64,000 bases of DNA from Amoebidium appalachense (Eukaryota; Ichthyosporea). This document shows, in pieces, positions 13,216 through 28,881 of this stretch. The stretch covers positions 1,054,001-1,118,000 of the forward strand of contig CAVNZM010000009.1 of the NCBI GenBank assembly GCA_963693365.1, given 5' to 3'. Both the position numbers and the translations under genes were made by a program. Within the stretch, counting starts at the first letter, position 1; each line of letters opens with the position of its first letter. Under the pieces are notes generated by a model, which ran no database searches, was not told where the DNA came from, and saw nothing but the letters and a program-made list of their open reading frames with translations.

Positions 13216-13932
13216 CGAGCAGGGTTGCTTATGCAGGCAAGGGCAGTGGGAAAGGCCGGGGGTTAAAGTTGCAGCAGTAAGCAGAAGCAAGAAAAATATA
13301 GATAGGAACTCAGGAGACGGGGCTTCTAGGGAAGCTCCCCCGTCGATACCTAAGTCGATACTTCCCTGGCTAACATACTACACCAGCTGAAAAGAATTAA
13401 GTCCCGAGGGGGGGGGGGGGGGGGCTCGATGAGACAAACATTTCGACTGATTGATCAATGACAACCCATACATCGAGCACGGGTACTCTACTCTTTATTT
13501 CTCGTTGGTCCCCAAATCGATACCAAATAAAAATGAAAAAATAATCCACACTACTGGTTTTTAATACTAGCAAGGCTTCTCCTTGCATCAATATAAAACA
13601 CAACCACCCACCAAGCAAGGCGAACAGAAATATGCTTACGACTGCACAAAACACCAAGATAAATCCCACAAACACACAACCGCAGTATAAATTCACCATT
13701 AAATTTAACGGTCCACAACCATTGGCAGAGATTGCACAATATCCTCTGCATAGTCCCGTTTGCTTTATGACCGGCCACCGCGGAATCCTGCGGAGAAACA
13801 TCATCGATTATTATTAGCGTGCCTTGCAATAGTACATCACCACACCTGAAGTGTAGGAAACACGGGAGCTGGGCCAAAAATGATCTTAAAAAAAAATTGG
13901 GAAAGCGGAGACACGAAAAGAGCCACATATGT

Positions 13933-13933
<1 letters not shown>

Positions 13934-13976
<43 letters not shown>

Positions 13977-14012
13977 GTGGTGGTGGTGGTGGGGGGGGGG
14001 GGGGGGGGGGAA
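13934..14012. repeat. (GT)n, (GGT)n and G-run composite
   Basis: (GT)n, then (TGG)n, then poly(G). On the minus strand this reads C-run, (ACC)n, (AC)n. Confidence 0.95.
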
Positions 14013-14327
14013 GGTGGGGGGGTTGCAAGCAAGCACACATCTTAGATACGCACACAGAGCGATAAAATCAAAGCCCTTCCTTCCCCCAAAAGAAGCGAAA
14101 CGGGAGCTTCAAGGAAAGTGGGCTAGGGAGGTGGGGAGATGTGAGGATGTGTTCCAGATGCAGAGCAAGAATTGCTGTTACAGATAGAAGAGTAAAAAGT
14201 ACATCAGGCGGACAAAGCTAGGGACCGGGTGGTTTAGAATGCGTGGAGTACGAATTCACGACGGACAAATCCAGGCTAGTCTTGCCCAATACACACACAA
14301 AGTATGCAACATGAGTAAAACTTATCA

Positions 14328-14368
<41 letters not shown>

Positions 14369-14535
14369 ATGCAAGGGCCAGAATTTTGAAAGTGGGGACA
14401 ACATAAAACACCACAAAACCAAAAAAACTAGAAACCAAATAATAACAATCATAACAATAAAAAAGGTGCAGTCAAGAGACAATTTGGACGCCGGGGGGGG
14501 GGGGGGGGGGGGGGGGGAGGGGGGGGGGGGGGGAG
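14328..14535. repeat. (TG)n and G-run blocks
   Basis: A (TG)n tract at 14331-14367 and G-runs at 14493-14534 flank unique A-rich DNA. Confidence 0.9.
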
Positions 14536-15233
14536 AAGAACTGGACGAGAAAAGCACACACAGAAACGACACCTGGCAGGAATGTCTGCACATACAAATG
14601 CCTACAGCTATGCATACCCCCCCCCCCTCCCTTCATATTCATCACACACACACATGCACAAACACACACACACATACACGCACACGCACACACAGTCGCT
14701 TTACCATGCAATCAACATGCAGCCAACCAACTTAGATCAGTCACGGAACCCAACAGCAACACAGTAGTGGAGCAGAAATACACCCGATCACGGCCACACA
14801 CAAAAAAAGGAGTTGCAAGAGAGCCCACGGCCGACCTTTCCATCCTAACATCCACTTAATACATGCTTTCCCTCCTTGAACACACACATACACGACCGCC
14901 CATTAATGGATGTGTACATATACAAACAAACACACAAAGGCACAAACATTAGACACACACACACACATGGGACGTGTACCCACGGCGACACACCTCTATT
15001 CACAAAGGGATATGTGAGGACAACGCACGGCAGTACACGTCCATGTGATATTATTACACAAACATACACCAACGGTGCACGTCCAAACCTACGTAAACAC
15101 ACGAAGGGCATGTGTGGAACATACACACCCAATACACAGACAACGACCAAGTGATATCCACAGAAGCAAAACAGACACCCGTACATGAACACACAGAACA
15201 TTTACTCGCACACACACACACACACACACTTAC

Positions 15234-15668
15234 CACCGCCGCCGCCACCTCTGCTGAAACCTCCGCCGCCGCGTCCCCCACCACCCCTCCCACCAAACGA
15301 ACCCCCCCTACCCCCAAACCCACCACGACCCCCCCTTCCACCACCAAATCCACCACCGCGGCCGCCACCAAAGCTGCCACCCCGACCACCACGGCCACGT
15401 GCTGTGAAGAGGGGAAAAGACAACATCAGGAACAGTGTGTCTGTGTGTGTGTGTGTGTGCCAGTGTGAGTGTGGGTGTGTATGTGTTTGCGATGGAGGGA
15501 GAGGAAACGGGGAAGAGGACTGCAGTATAGGTTGCTTTATGCATGTAAGAGGAGGAAATGTGGGTGTGCAATGTGTCACGGTGTAGACGTACACATTCAC
15601 GGCGGGCAATATGATAATATGATGAAGATCTTGCGAAGCACACACGAATTATATGTATGCATCATAAA

Positions 15669-15706
<38 letters not shown>

Positions 15707-18241
15707 ACCGATAAGCGAAACCCACACGTGCAACCAGTAAAAGAATCGTTGGCAGTCGGAGCATCGAATAGTCTAAAAAGGTTAGAGACATAGCTAATAT
15801 GGGGCCTGTTGAGGAGGGAGCATACAACCAAGGCCGATAAGACCAACTACTTGGATAAAACCCACTCTGCAACTACCACTTTCCCCTTTTACCATATTTC
15901 ATCAGTCACTGTCGTGCACAAAGGGACGCAAGGACACTCGCTGGCGCACAAACACACACATGCAGATACGCTTGCATGCACGTGTGTACACACACACACA
16001 CACACACACCAGCAGCCCCCCCCCCCCTCCCCCCCCCGGGCGCCTCACCACCACCACCACCACACACACAGGCGCACACTTTATATGCAGTAACCCCCCC
16101 CCCCCAACCAAAAAAACAAAAACAAAAAAAACGAACACACTTACCGCCCCCGCGGCCGCCCCTGTCACCACCAGCACCGCCAGCCCTCTTCACCTTTGGT
16201 GCCGGGGGCTTAGGCAAGAACCTTTGCAGAGGCAGAAGCTTCTGATCGCTGATGTACACCTTCATGTCGGGCTTGTATGATGTGGCAACAACACCCTCCT
16301 GAAGTTTCACGCTGAAATACTGCGAGATGGTCAAGGAAAAACGGACAATCGAGTGCGAACAGGGGGAAAAGGGACGTGGTTGGGACTGAATGCGAGTTTG
16401 AGGCGTGTTGTGTGTGTATGTGAGAGAAAGACCAAAGGATGTGTGTGTGAAAAGGGTACGTGTATGTGTACGGAGTTGAAGGGGCAGCAGGACTGAACAA
16501 CCAACCTCCAGCCCTCCCCTCCCCCCCTCCCCACACACACACATGCGCGCGCGCGCGCACACACACACACACAGACAGGCACACACACACGCAGAGAGAG
16601 AGAGACCATTCCGTCTCCCCGTTTCCCTCTTTCCACTTCCCCCCGTGTCTCGCCCATCAGCTTTTCCCTTTCCCCAAAGGAGCCAATCACTCCACAATAA
16701 ACCACGACCGGATTATTCGCGCTCACACCCTCTCTCACCCATTCCTCCCCCCCCCCCCCCCCCCCCAAACCACCACCACCACTTCCATCGCACAATTAAC
16801 AACTGTCAATCTGCCATCAACGACTCTCCTTCCCCGGTTGCATTTTGCTCAGAAACTGCACCCACTTTCGATTCTCTCAACCTATCACGTCCACCCATTG
16901 TTATCCCCCTCCCGGTTTCCAAATAATTTGCACTATGTAAGAATAAGGATACAACTTCCTTGATGGGCCCAAGGATCTCATCAACCTTTCCGATCTGTGT
17001 CTTGTTCTCCAGGTAGATGGGTGCGTTGAAGTAGGGAATCATTTCGTTTGTGGACTTGCAAACCATGTCCCCTTCACACGCGTGCATGAACTTGCCCAGC
17101 TCTGTAAAAAGCAGACATCAGCACACTGAGAAAAAACAGTAAAGGGATAAGAAATGTTCTGAGGCAGAACCTTTAAAGCCTCCTACTCCCCCCGCCCCCT
17201 CCCCCCACCCCCTCCCTCCCCAGCTGGAAAGCATCCGAACTCAAGCACCTACAATATTCTCAGGCCCACGGGTACCTGTGCATGAGAAGAAGTGTGCAGG
17301 AATCCCAGTTATCCAACATCACAGTAGACGAAAAAAGCGGAAAGAAAAGCAATACCAGACCCGAAAGCAATCCAATGCAACGAAACTGGAACACGAAAAA
17401 AAAAAAAAGGCCGACTGAATTGAGGGGTTAATTTCGTGTACGTGGTTGTACTTGTAAATCGTGCACACAAGCCTACTTTGCTTCTCTGTTACAGATTGTG
17501 GGTGCTTCTCTGTTAAAGATTGTGGGTCTAGATCGGTGTGCAACCACATGCATAAGTAAGAAACCCTGCCTGAGCTGTCGTGCTTGTATGTACGCAATGG
17601 AAATGTTTTGCATGTGTGTTTGTGTGTGTGCACGTGTGCAGGTGTGTGCACGTGCGCAAGGGTATGTGTGTTGTATGCGTGATCTTGTGTGTGCTAGCAT
17701 GTGCGTACGGACTGACGGGTGTCTGTACATATGGAGTGTGCTTGAGCAGTGTGCCTGTGTCGCTGCAGCAAACGAACATAGCCCAGATCTATCAAAGTGC
17801 ACCTACTATTCAGTGCAACCTCCCCATCTCCCCACAAAGCATCATACAGATGCGCGAGTTCCCCGAATACCCATACTCTCCCCTACACACACGCGCGCGC
17901 GCGCGCGATTCCCACGACCACATGACCATACTCGCTACCCAAAACGAAACACCGAGAAGCTACGAGTTCACGTGCCCGGAGGTAAGATAAACCGAAGAGA
18001 AGGAGGCATATAAGCGACCAGGGGAAATGCATGACATATGGCATATCCATTAATAAAAAACACGACATCCTCTGTGTCTGGGCCACTCACCAACAACGGT
18101 TTCTGGTGGGCCATCGTCCCTCTGGTATCCGCCACCACCAAACCCTCCCCTTCCGCCGCCGCGGCCTCCCCTGAAGCCGCCTCCGCCACCCCGTCCACCC
18201 CCCCTACCGCCCCCACCCCCACGACCGCCACGGAAGCTCAT
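15234..18241 (-). CDS. GAR1: GAR1, H/ACA snoRNP subunit 1
   Basis: GAR1 is a core protein of H/ACA pseudouridylation RNPs and of telomerase RNP, acting in nucleolus and Cajal-type bodies. Four exons chain in phase with GT-AG introns: 18091-18241, 16953-17101, 16145-16319 and 15234-15401. Exon 1 starts with ATG and encodes an RGG-rich N-terminus ending GPPETVV. Exons 2 and 3 encode the conserved core, with [29 protein letters not shown] and [12 protein letters not shown]. Exon 4 is a second RGG/GGF-rich tail. Together they give at least 214 residues, about the usual family length. Exon 4 ends at a GTAAGT donor one base into a codon, so a short last exon lies further left and was not located. 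The introns hold C-runs, (AC)n and (CG)n tracts. The gene is head-to-head with the Dam1-like gene. Confidence 0.93.
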
Positions 18242-18860
18242 CCTACACTCTAGCCAACTGGTAAATGGCTATAACAGAAACCCCTCCCTACGGGTGTGTG
18301 TATATTCGGCGGTGTGTGCACACAGACTCCGCACACACATGCACACACACATGATCGTGTCTCTGTGAGCCAGATTACACGTGCACCGAATCGGCGGGTC
18401 GGCTTGGTTCGAGAACTTTTCCGGCCCGAACCGATTTCTCAAATTTAGTTGTCCAATCAAATGGCTGAAAAGAAAATGGCGGGAAACTTTCCAAAATCGA
18501 ACCAATCACACCCTTGCTGCCGATAACTGTCGGCGTGTCGCCTCACATAAGCTGCTTTTGGCAAACGCGCGCACAGCTCGCGCGCACTAGGTAGTACTGC
18601 CTCGTTCCTAGGGCTGGGCCAAACTTGTTGAGTTGAGAAACATAATAGAATGTTGGGTATGATCAAGTGAATGTTGCGTTGCGTTCACTCGTACATACAT
18701 ACTTACACAGTAGAGTTGCGTGAACATAACACACAAGTAAACCCTGTCTGTCACCTGAGTCTCACAACACAGCTCTAGAGACTCAAGGTCAAGTCTTGCA
18801 TGAATTCTGAGTCAAGTGGTTAGCCATAGTCGATAAAGAAACACCAGAAAGCAAACAAAG
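18242..18860. promoter_or_regulatory. divergent promoter between GAR1 and the Dam1-like gene
   Basis: About 620 bp separate the two start codons. The region carries CCAAT boxes (GTCCAATCAAATGG near 18451, AACCAATCAC near 18500) and no poly(C), and only a few short CA steps near 18296-18350. Shared regulation of the two genes is inferred from the layout. Confidence 0.5.
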
Positions 18861-19542
18861 ATGGCTGCCTCAACAGTTGACGATATAACTTGTTTTAGTG
18901 ACCAACTAGGAGCCAACCTTCAAGAGATCAGAAAAAGTTTCGCACAGGTAGTCAAGCTGACTGAGAGCTTACAAGAACTGAATAGAACGTTTGGTTCATT
19001 TCTCGATGGTATGCTTGTAGCTGCTTCTCTAACTGAGTTTCCAGAGGTAAGCATGGTTGTGCATCTGTTTGTGTGTACGTCTCTGTTCGAACCTTATCTC
19101 CTCTAGTGCTTCCCTGCTTGGATCTGTCTTTCCGCACACGAGCAACTAGTTATAACGTCTCTCTGCTGGTTCACCGTGCAAGCACACGCGTACAAAGTGT
19201 CATGTCGCTTAGGTTTGTCTGTTTTGGTCCACTAAGCACTCACACCCTGATCCACAGGCACATACAGACACATGACGCGCGCGCGCACACACACACACAC
19301 ACACACATCCACACACACACACTTTCTCTCTCTCTCTCTCTTCTCTCCCTCCCCCCTCCCCCTCTTTCTATCTCTATCTCTATCGCTCTCTCCTTCTCTC
19401 TGGCTCTCTCTCCCTCGTCTTGCCCTCACCCCTCTCCCGCTCCTCCTTACTCATTCTTATTCCTACAATTGTCACACCCCCTTTCCCGTCCAACAAACAC
19501 ACATACACAAACACGGTCTCTCTTTCTCCCCCCCCCCCCCCC

Positions 19543-19586
<44 letters not shown>

Positions 19587-19921
19587 CCCGGCTCCCCCCC
19601 CCCCCTCTCCCTTCCTCTTTTTTCTCCCTCTCTGTCTCTATCTCTCTCTCTCCCTCCTCCCCCCCCCCCCCCCCCCCCTCCCCCCCCCCCGCCCACCCGC
19701 CCACCGCCCCTCTGTCTCTCCCCCGCTCCATTACTCAAACTTCTAATCACACCAATCACACACGCACAGACTACCCCCTCCCTTCCCCCCATACCTCTGC
19801 CTCCCTCACCGTCTACCTGACCTTGTTCTGAATTTGGATGTGTCTGTAAGTGTGTGTGCCCCCCATACCTCTGTCTCCCTCACCGTCTACCTGACCTTGT
19901 TCTGAGTTTGGATGTGTCTGT

Positions 19922-19960
<39 letters not shown>

Positions 19961-20806
19961 TGTGTGTGTGTGGAAGGGTGGGTGTGGGTGTGGGTGTGGG
20001 TGGTTGGATGTGGGTGTGTGGGTGTTTTGTCCATGTGTTGTTCCCACCTGGACCGAACCATCACCATCCAGTAGCCTCTTGATTCAGTGTCCGACTATTA
20101 TGCCTCATACTTAGCAAGCCCACAAAAAAAATAGCCAGCCGCAACTGCAAGCACACACATGCAAGCACGTGTGCTCTGGTATCTCCCACAATGCCCAGAA
20201 CACTGTGTTCCACATTATTGCGCCATGTAGTCGTTTACCTTTCACCCTCTTTCTCATCTGCTGACCTAACGGGAAAGCTGTGGACGGGGCTTATTCTTCC
20301 TCCCACCTTCCCCCCCCTCCCCCCCTCCCCCCCTCTTCACTCTTTTCCCTCGTTGTTATCCTTTTCTTTTAACCCCACTTCTGCCATCTGTTGTGAAAAT
20401 GCTCTAATTTTTTTGCTTTTTATATCCATGTTCATCTGAAACACAGTATTCTTGTGCTTGAACTGCCCCCCACTCCCTCCCCCCCCCCCCCCCCCCCCCC
20501 CACCACCCTCCCCCTCCTCCCCTCCCCCCTTTGCCCCCTGACCCATACCCCCTGCTCTCTGCCCATCCCTCCCATTTCCGTTCCACTCATTTCAACTCCA
20601 TCCTGAAAAATAATTTTTCCTCCTCCACAACCTATTTCTCTCATGTTTTTGCCAAAAAAAGGACAAAATACACTTCAGCATTCGCACTAATTTTTAACCC
20701 AACTATTGCACAGAACTTAGCTCCACGCATCGAGCTTCCACCAACCCCTGAACCCGAACCACCAGCAGAAGAAACCCCCCCAGCAGTGGAGGAGGAACCA
20801 GGTTAG
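18861..20806 (+). CDS. Dam1-like DASH complex subunit
   Basis: Exon 1 (18861-19046, 62 codons) starts at ATG and ends EFPE at a GTAAGC donor. It is mainly helical. Residues about 35-62 match the Dam1 signature seen in fungal DASH complexes: a helix with LQELNRTFGSFLDGM, then a short helix and EFPE. Exon 2 is accepted at CAG (20711-20713) in phase, giving NLAPRIELPP and a Pro/Glu-rich tail. If translation stops at TAG (20804-20806) the protein has 92 residues, short for Dam1. Alternatively, a GTTAGA donor at 20802 joins in exact phase to a Pro/Ala-rich exon at 22089-22156. In fungi Dam1 links the microtubule ring to kinetochores. The assignment rests on one motif and is moderate. Confidence 0.55.
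19264..19735. repeat. (CG)n, (AC)n, (CT)n and C-run tracts in Dam1-like intron 1
   Basis: Consecutive (GC)n(AC)n at 19276-19320, (CT)n-rich DNA to about 19420, and C-runs at 19530-19585, 19596-19606 and 19661-19690. Confidence 0.9.
19787..19930 (+). repeat. direct duplication of about 70 bp
   Basis: The segment CCCATACCTCTG...GTCTGTAAGTGTGTG occurs twice in tandem with about one mismatch, just before a (GT)n tract in the Dam1-like intron. Confidence 0.85.
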
Positions 20807-22030
20807 ACCCCCCACCATCTTAGAAATTCCAAATTTTCGCATTTAAACCCCCCCCCCCCTTGCGCTACTGCCGTAGGAGCAAGGAATGGGGTCAATGCGC
20901 ACGAGACCAAGGATTGAATATCTGTTTGAACGGGGGGGGGGGGGGGGGGGGGGGGGCTACATAGGGCATATTACGAAGTTCATCGTTGGAAAGATTACGC
21001 GCATTGGTACCCGTCAAAATCAATCGTCATGGTAGAATTTGTTGTCCGCCACATCATTTCGGACGGGGTTGTGTGTTTGCCGATTGTCTGTCTTTATTTT
21101 GGACTATAAAGAAGTCGGACTCGACTCTAATTGCTCCCATAATCATAACTAAAGTTGGCAAATTGGCGGTTAAAAGATGAAACTTGTTTTTTTCCAAAAA
21201 GGCATAGAACGCCCCTGATAATGGGCTCTTTTCAATATGTTTCTGTCAGCCAGCACGGTTTGATTTTGTTTCTTTCTATATTTTCTTTTTGTCCTTTCCT
21301 TTTTCTTTTCTTTTTTTTGGTGGTGGTGGTGGCTGCGTGTGTGTATGTTTGTGGGGGCAGGGGGGGGGGAAAGGGGGGTTGCCGCTCTCTTTCACTAAAG
21401 CCCCTCCTCCTCCTCCTCCCTCACCCCCTCCCCCCTCTCCCCCCCCCCCCCCACAAAAAAAAAAAAAAAAAAAAAAAAAGAAAAAGAAAACGTGCCACCA
21501 CCTCCACCCCACCACCCCTCTCAACATAACCTCACACATGTGTACATGTAAACTCGCTACGCAAACATTCTCTCTTGTACCCAAACACTGTTAATTAGTA
21601 CCTGCTCCCCCCCCCCCCCCCCCCCCCCCCCCCCCACCCCCACCCCCCAGGCCCCAAAACACACACACACTCTCTCTATCTCTCTTTTTCTCCCTCCCTC
21701 CTCATCATCCTCCTTTCCCTCCCCCCCCCCCCCCCCCCCCCCCACACCCCCCTCCCTCCCCCCTCCCCCTTCCCGCCCCTTTTCGCCCCCCCCTTTCCCT
21801 TCTTAACGAGCGTTTGCATCTGGGCTGTGCCATGCCCCTAGTTGGTTTCAGTGAATAGTGGTACTTAGTATTGCGTACCACACATATTCTTACCCCATTC
21901 CTTCTCATCCCCCCCCCCCCCCCTCCCCCTCCCCCCCCCCCCCCCCCAACCCAAAAAAAAAAAAAAAAAAAAAAAACAGTCGCGCAACACAGCATACAAC
22001 ACATGACACACACATGCACGCGTACGCGTA
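20475..22030. repeat. C-run, G-run and C-run/A-run blocks
   Basis: C-runs occur at 20478-20501, 20848-20860, 21439-21452, 21606-21635, 21720-21743 and 21909-21947. G-runs are at 20932-20956 and 21361-21369. Poly(A) directly follows C-runs at 21455 and 21953. T-run, (GGT)n, (GT)n and G-run follow each other at 21310-21370. Confidence 0.85.
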
Positions 22031-22031
22031 A

Positions 22032-22084
<53 letters not shown>

Positions 22085-22088
22085 ACAG

Positions 22089-22156
22089 AACCTGCCCCAG
22101 CACCTGCCCCTCCAGCACAAAACACAAAACCAGGGGCCAAAGCAGCACCACCAAAA
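22089..22156 (+). CDS. Pro/Ala-rich exon, probably of the Dam1-like gene
   Basis: An (AC)n tract ends in GTACAG (22083-22088), and 68 nt follow up to a GTAATT donor. Read with the single leftover base from the possible donor at 20802, it gives a Glu and then PAPAPAPPAQNTKPGAK, compositionally continuous with the Pro/Glu-rich end of Dam1-like exon 2. No downstream partner exon is certain. Confidence 0.35.
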
Positions 22157-22246
22157 GTAATTCCCCCCCCCCCCCCCCCCCCCCCCCCCTTCCCCCTCTC
22201 AAATCTACCCTCTGATCGTGCAGTGAACCTTTGCGTTTTTGGGGAC

Positions 22247-26579
<4,333 letters not shown>

Positions 26580-26639
26580 CCAACCATTTTCTAAATTAAT
26601 TCCAAATATCTCAACTCTAGTGCAACGAGTTCACGTTCC

Positions 26640-26793
26640 AACAGCTGAGGATGGGCTCTGCTTGTGTTGCATACTACACACGTCGCTGCATACTACACAT
26701 GTCGCTAAGTTTGCATACTTGAATGTTTGCATTTGGTATTCCGAACACGATGCTAAGTACACCTGTACGTAGAGAAACACGGTGCAGGACACG

Positions 26794-26822
<29 letters not shown>
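26640..26822 (+). repeat. partial dispersed repeat (subfamily B) ending near a G-run
   Basis: GAGGATGGGCTCTGCTT through TTGCATACTTGAATG and GGTGCAGGACACG resembles subfamily B. It ends at a G-run (26796-26827) instead of the C-run seen elsewhere. It appears rearranged. Confidence 0.45.
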
Positions 26823-26828
<6 letters not shown>

Positions 26829-27132
26829 TGACATGCATATGCGTATGCTTAAGAGGTAACTTGATTTTGCTCGAGTCGATTTATTCTTATTCTATTTTAT
26901 TTCTATTTTTTATTTTATTTTTATTTCTACTGGCTCCACCCCACCAGCTCCTTAGCCTTAGGAAATGTCCATATCTATGAAAGTAAATGATGCTTTTATA
27001 GGCCGAAAACGAATGCAAATGGATCGGATTGCTCAAATAAGGAAACCGTGACCTTCTGATAAGAAAAGGTTAGCCAGTAAAAAAACTCATTCACACCGTC
27101 TTCCAATGACTATCAAATAGAAATCCCGCCAA

Positions 27133-27163
<31 letters not shown>

Positions 27164-27454
27164 CCCCCTCCCCCCCCTTCGCCCCCCAACACACACACAT
27201 CCCACCCCACCCCCCTGCTCTTCTCGTTATTGGTTAGGGAGTTGGGAAGCTTTGTCAAAGCCCGACATTTTCATGCATGCATGAATGGGTACGTCCAACA
27301 TTCCAGTGTAACGTCAATCCTGCCGGCTTGTGTCCGGCTTTCTTTTGTGGTTGGGGTTTTCAGAACACTAGGAGAAGCTTGGGTTGGTGGTGGTGGTGGT
27401 GGGGGGGGGGGGTTAAGTTGTAGGTATGATAGAGAAGAAAATGCAGGAGGCGAG

Positions 27455-28320
27455 AGGAGTTAGGCTGGAAACGAGGGAGGGATGTGTGCGTTTGTGTTGT
27501 GTGTGCGGTCGAGGGAGACGGCGGGGGGGGAAACGAAGGAGGAATGTTTGTGTGTGCACGCGCGCGTTTTGAGCGGGATCGAGGAGGGAGGGGGGGGGGG
27601 GGGGGGGGGGGGGGGAGGGGGGGACGAGGGAGGGATGTGTGTTTGTGTGTGCACGCGTTCTCAGGGGCAAAAGGGGAGGGGGGGGAGGGGGAGGGGTCGG
27701 GGGGACGAGAGATGTGTGTGTTGCAGCGCGCGCGCATTTTGAGGGGTCGGGGGGGTGGGGGGAGGGGAGGGGGTGGGAGGAAACGAGCCCAGGGGGGGGA
27801 AATGAGGGACCGGAGGGATGTATGTTTGTGCATGCATCCGCGAGTTTTGAGGGGTCCGCAGGGACTCGGGGGGGGGGGGGGGGGGGGAGGGAGGGAGGGA
27901 GGAATGTGTGTGTGCGCGTGCGTTTTGAGGGGTCGAGGGGGGGATTGGGGGAGGGTAGAGGGGGGGGAACGAGGGAAGGATGTGTGTGTTTGTGTGTGCG
28001 CGCTCGTTTTGAGGGGATCGGCGGGGGGGGGGGGGGGGGGGAGGGAAGGATGTGTGTGTTTGTGTGCGCGTGCACATTTTGATTGGGGGGGGGGGGGGGG
28101 GGGGAGGGAGGGAACGTGTGTGTGTGCTCTCGCACGCGTTTTGAGGGGTCGAGGGAGGGGGGAGGAGGGAGGGGGGGGAAGGGAGGGGGGGGGGGGGGGG
28201 GGGGGGGGGCTGGGAGGAATGTGTGTGCATGTGGTCATGTGTGTGCAAATACTCGTTTTAAGGGGTCGACGAGGGGGGGGGGGGGGGGGGGGGGGAAAGG
28301 AGAAGAAAGGGGAGGGATGC
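27455..28320 (+). repeat. G-rich tandem repeat, about 10 units of 65-110 bp
   Basis: Each unit contains GGAGGGATGTGTGTG, a (GT)/(GC) alternating stretch, then TTTTGAGGGGTCGAGG and a G-run of variable length. The Pro-rich and Gly-rich frames across it are spurious. Confidence 0.88.
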
Positions 28321-28881
28321 GTAACTCAAGAAACTGCACAGGACTGCATCTCTGTAAAAAAAAAAATCTCAGCGCAGACTTCACTGCTGTATTTGTAGCT
28401 CAAACAGGGCGATAGTATATCACAACTAGATATCACTAGTAAAAATCATACCAAACACTAATTTTGTGGTTATATCTCAATCGTTATTCGTACAAAAATA
28501 CAGCCAAACAAGGAAAATCCCAGAAATTCGTGCATGCCATGTCGGATCACACAAGGCCCCGAGACACCCTAGATTAGAATAGGACAGAAGTGTGTGTTTC
28601 TGTGTAACATAACCTACGGTACCCTCCCAAATACACTCACACATACACACTTTGAAACACAACCACACACAAACGTAAAAGGCCATTTGCTTCCAATGTT
28701 CAGCCTAGAAAAGCCCTACATTAGGCAATCACTGTCAAAAACTTTCGATTCTTTCCAACACCAAACAACCAAATTAAGCCATAAAAACATAGCCAGAAAA
28801 ACCATTAAAGCATAGCTAGGTAAACCGTAAAAACATAAAGTAAACCCTACAAACATAGCGCCACAAACCGAAATCGGGACC
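28320..28881. other. 3' flank of the zinc-finger gene
   Basis: Unique AT-rich sequence. On the minus strand it includes several T-rich stretches downstream of the TAG at 28882-28884. No other gene is seen. Confidence 0.45.
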
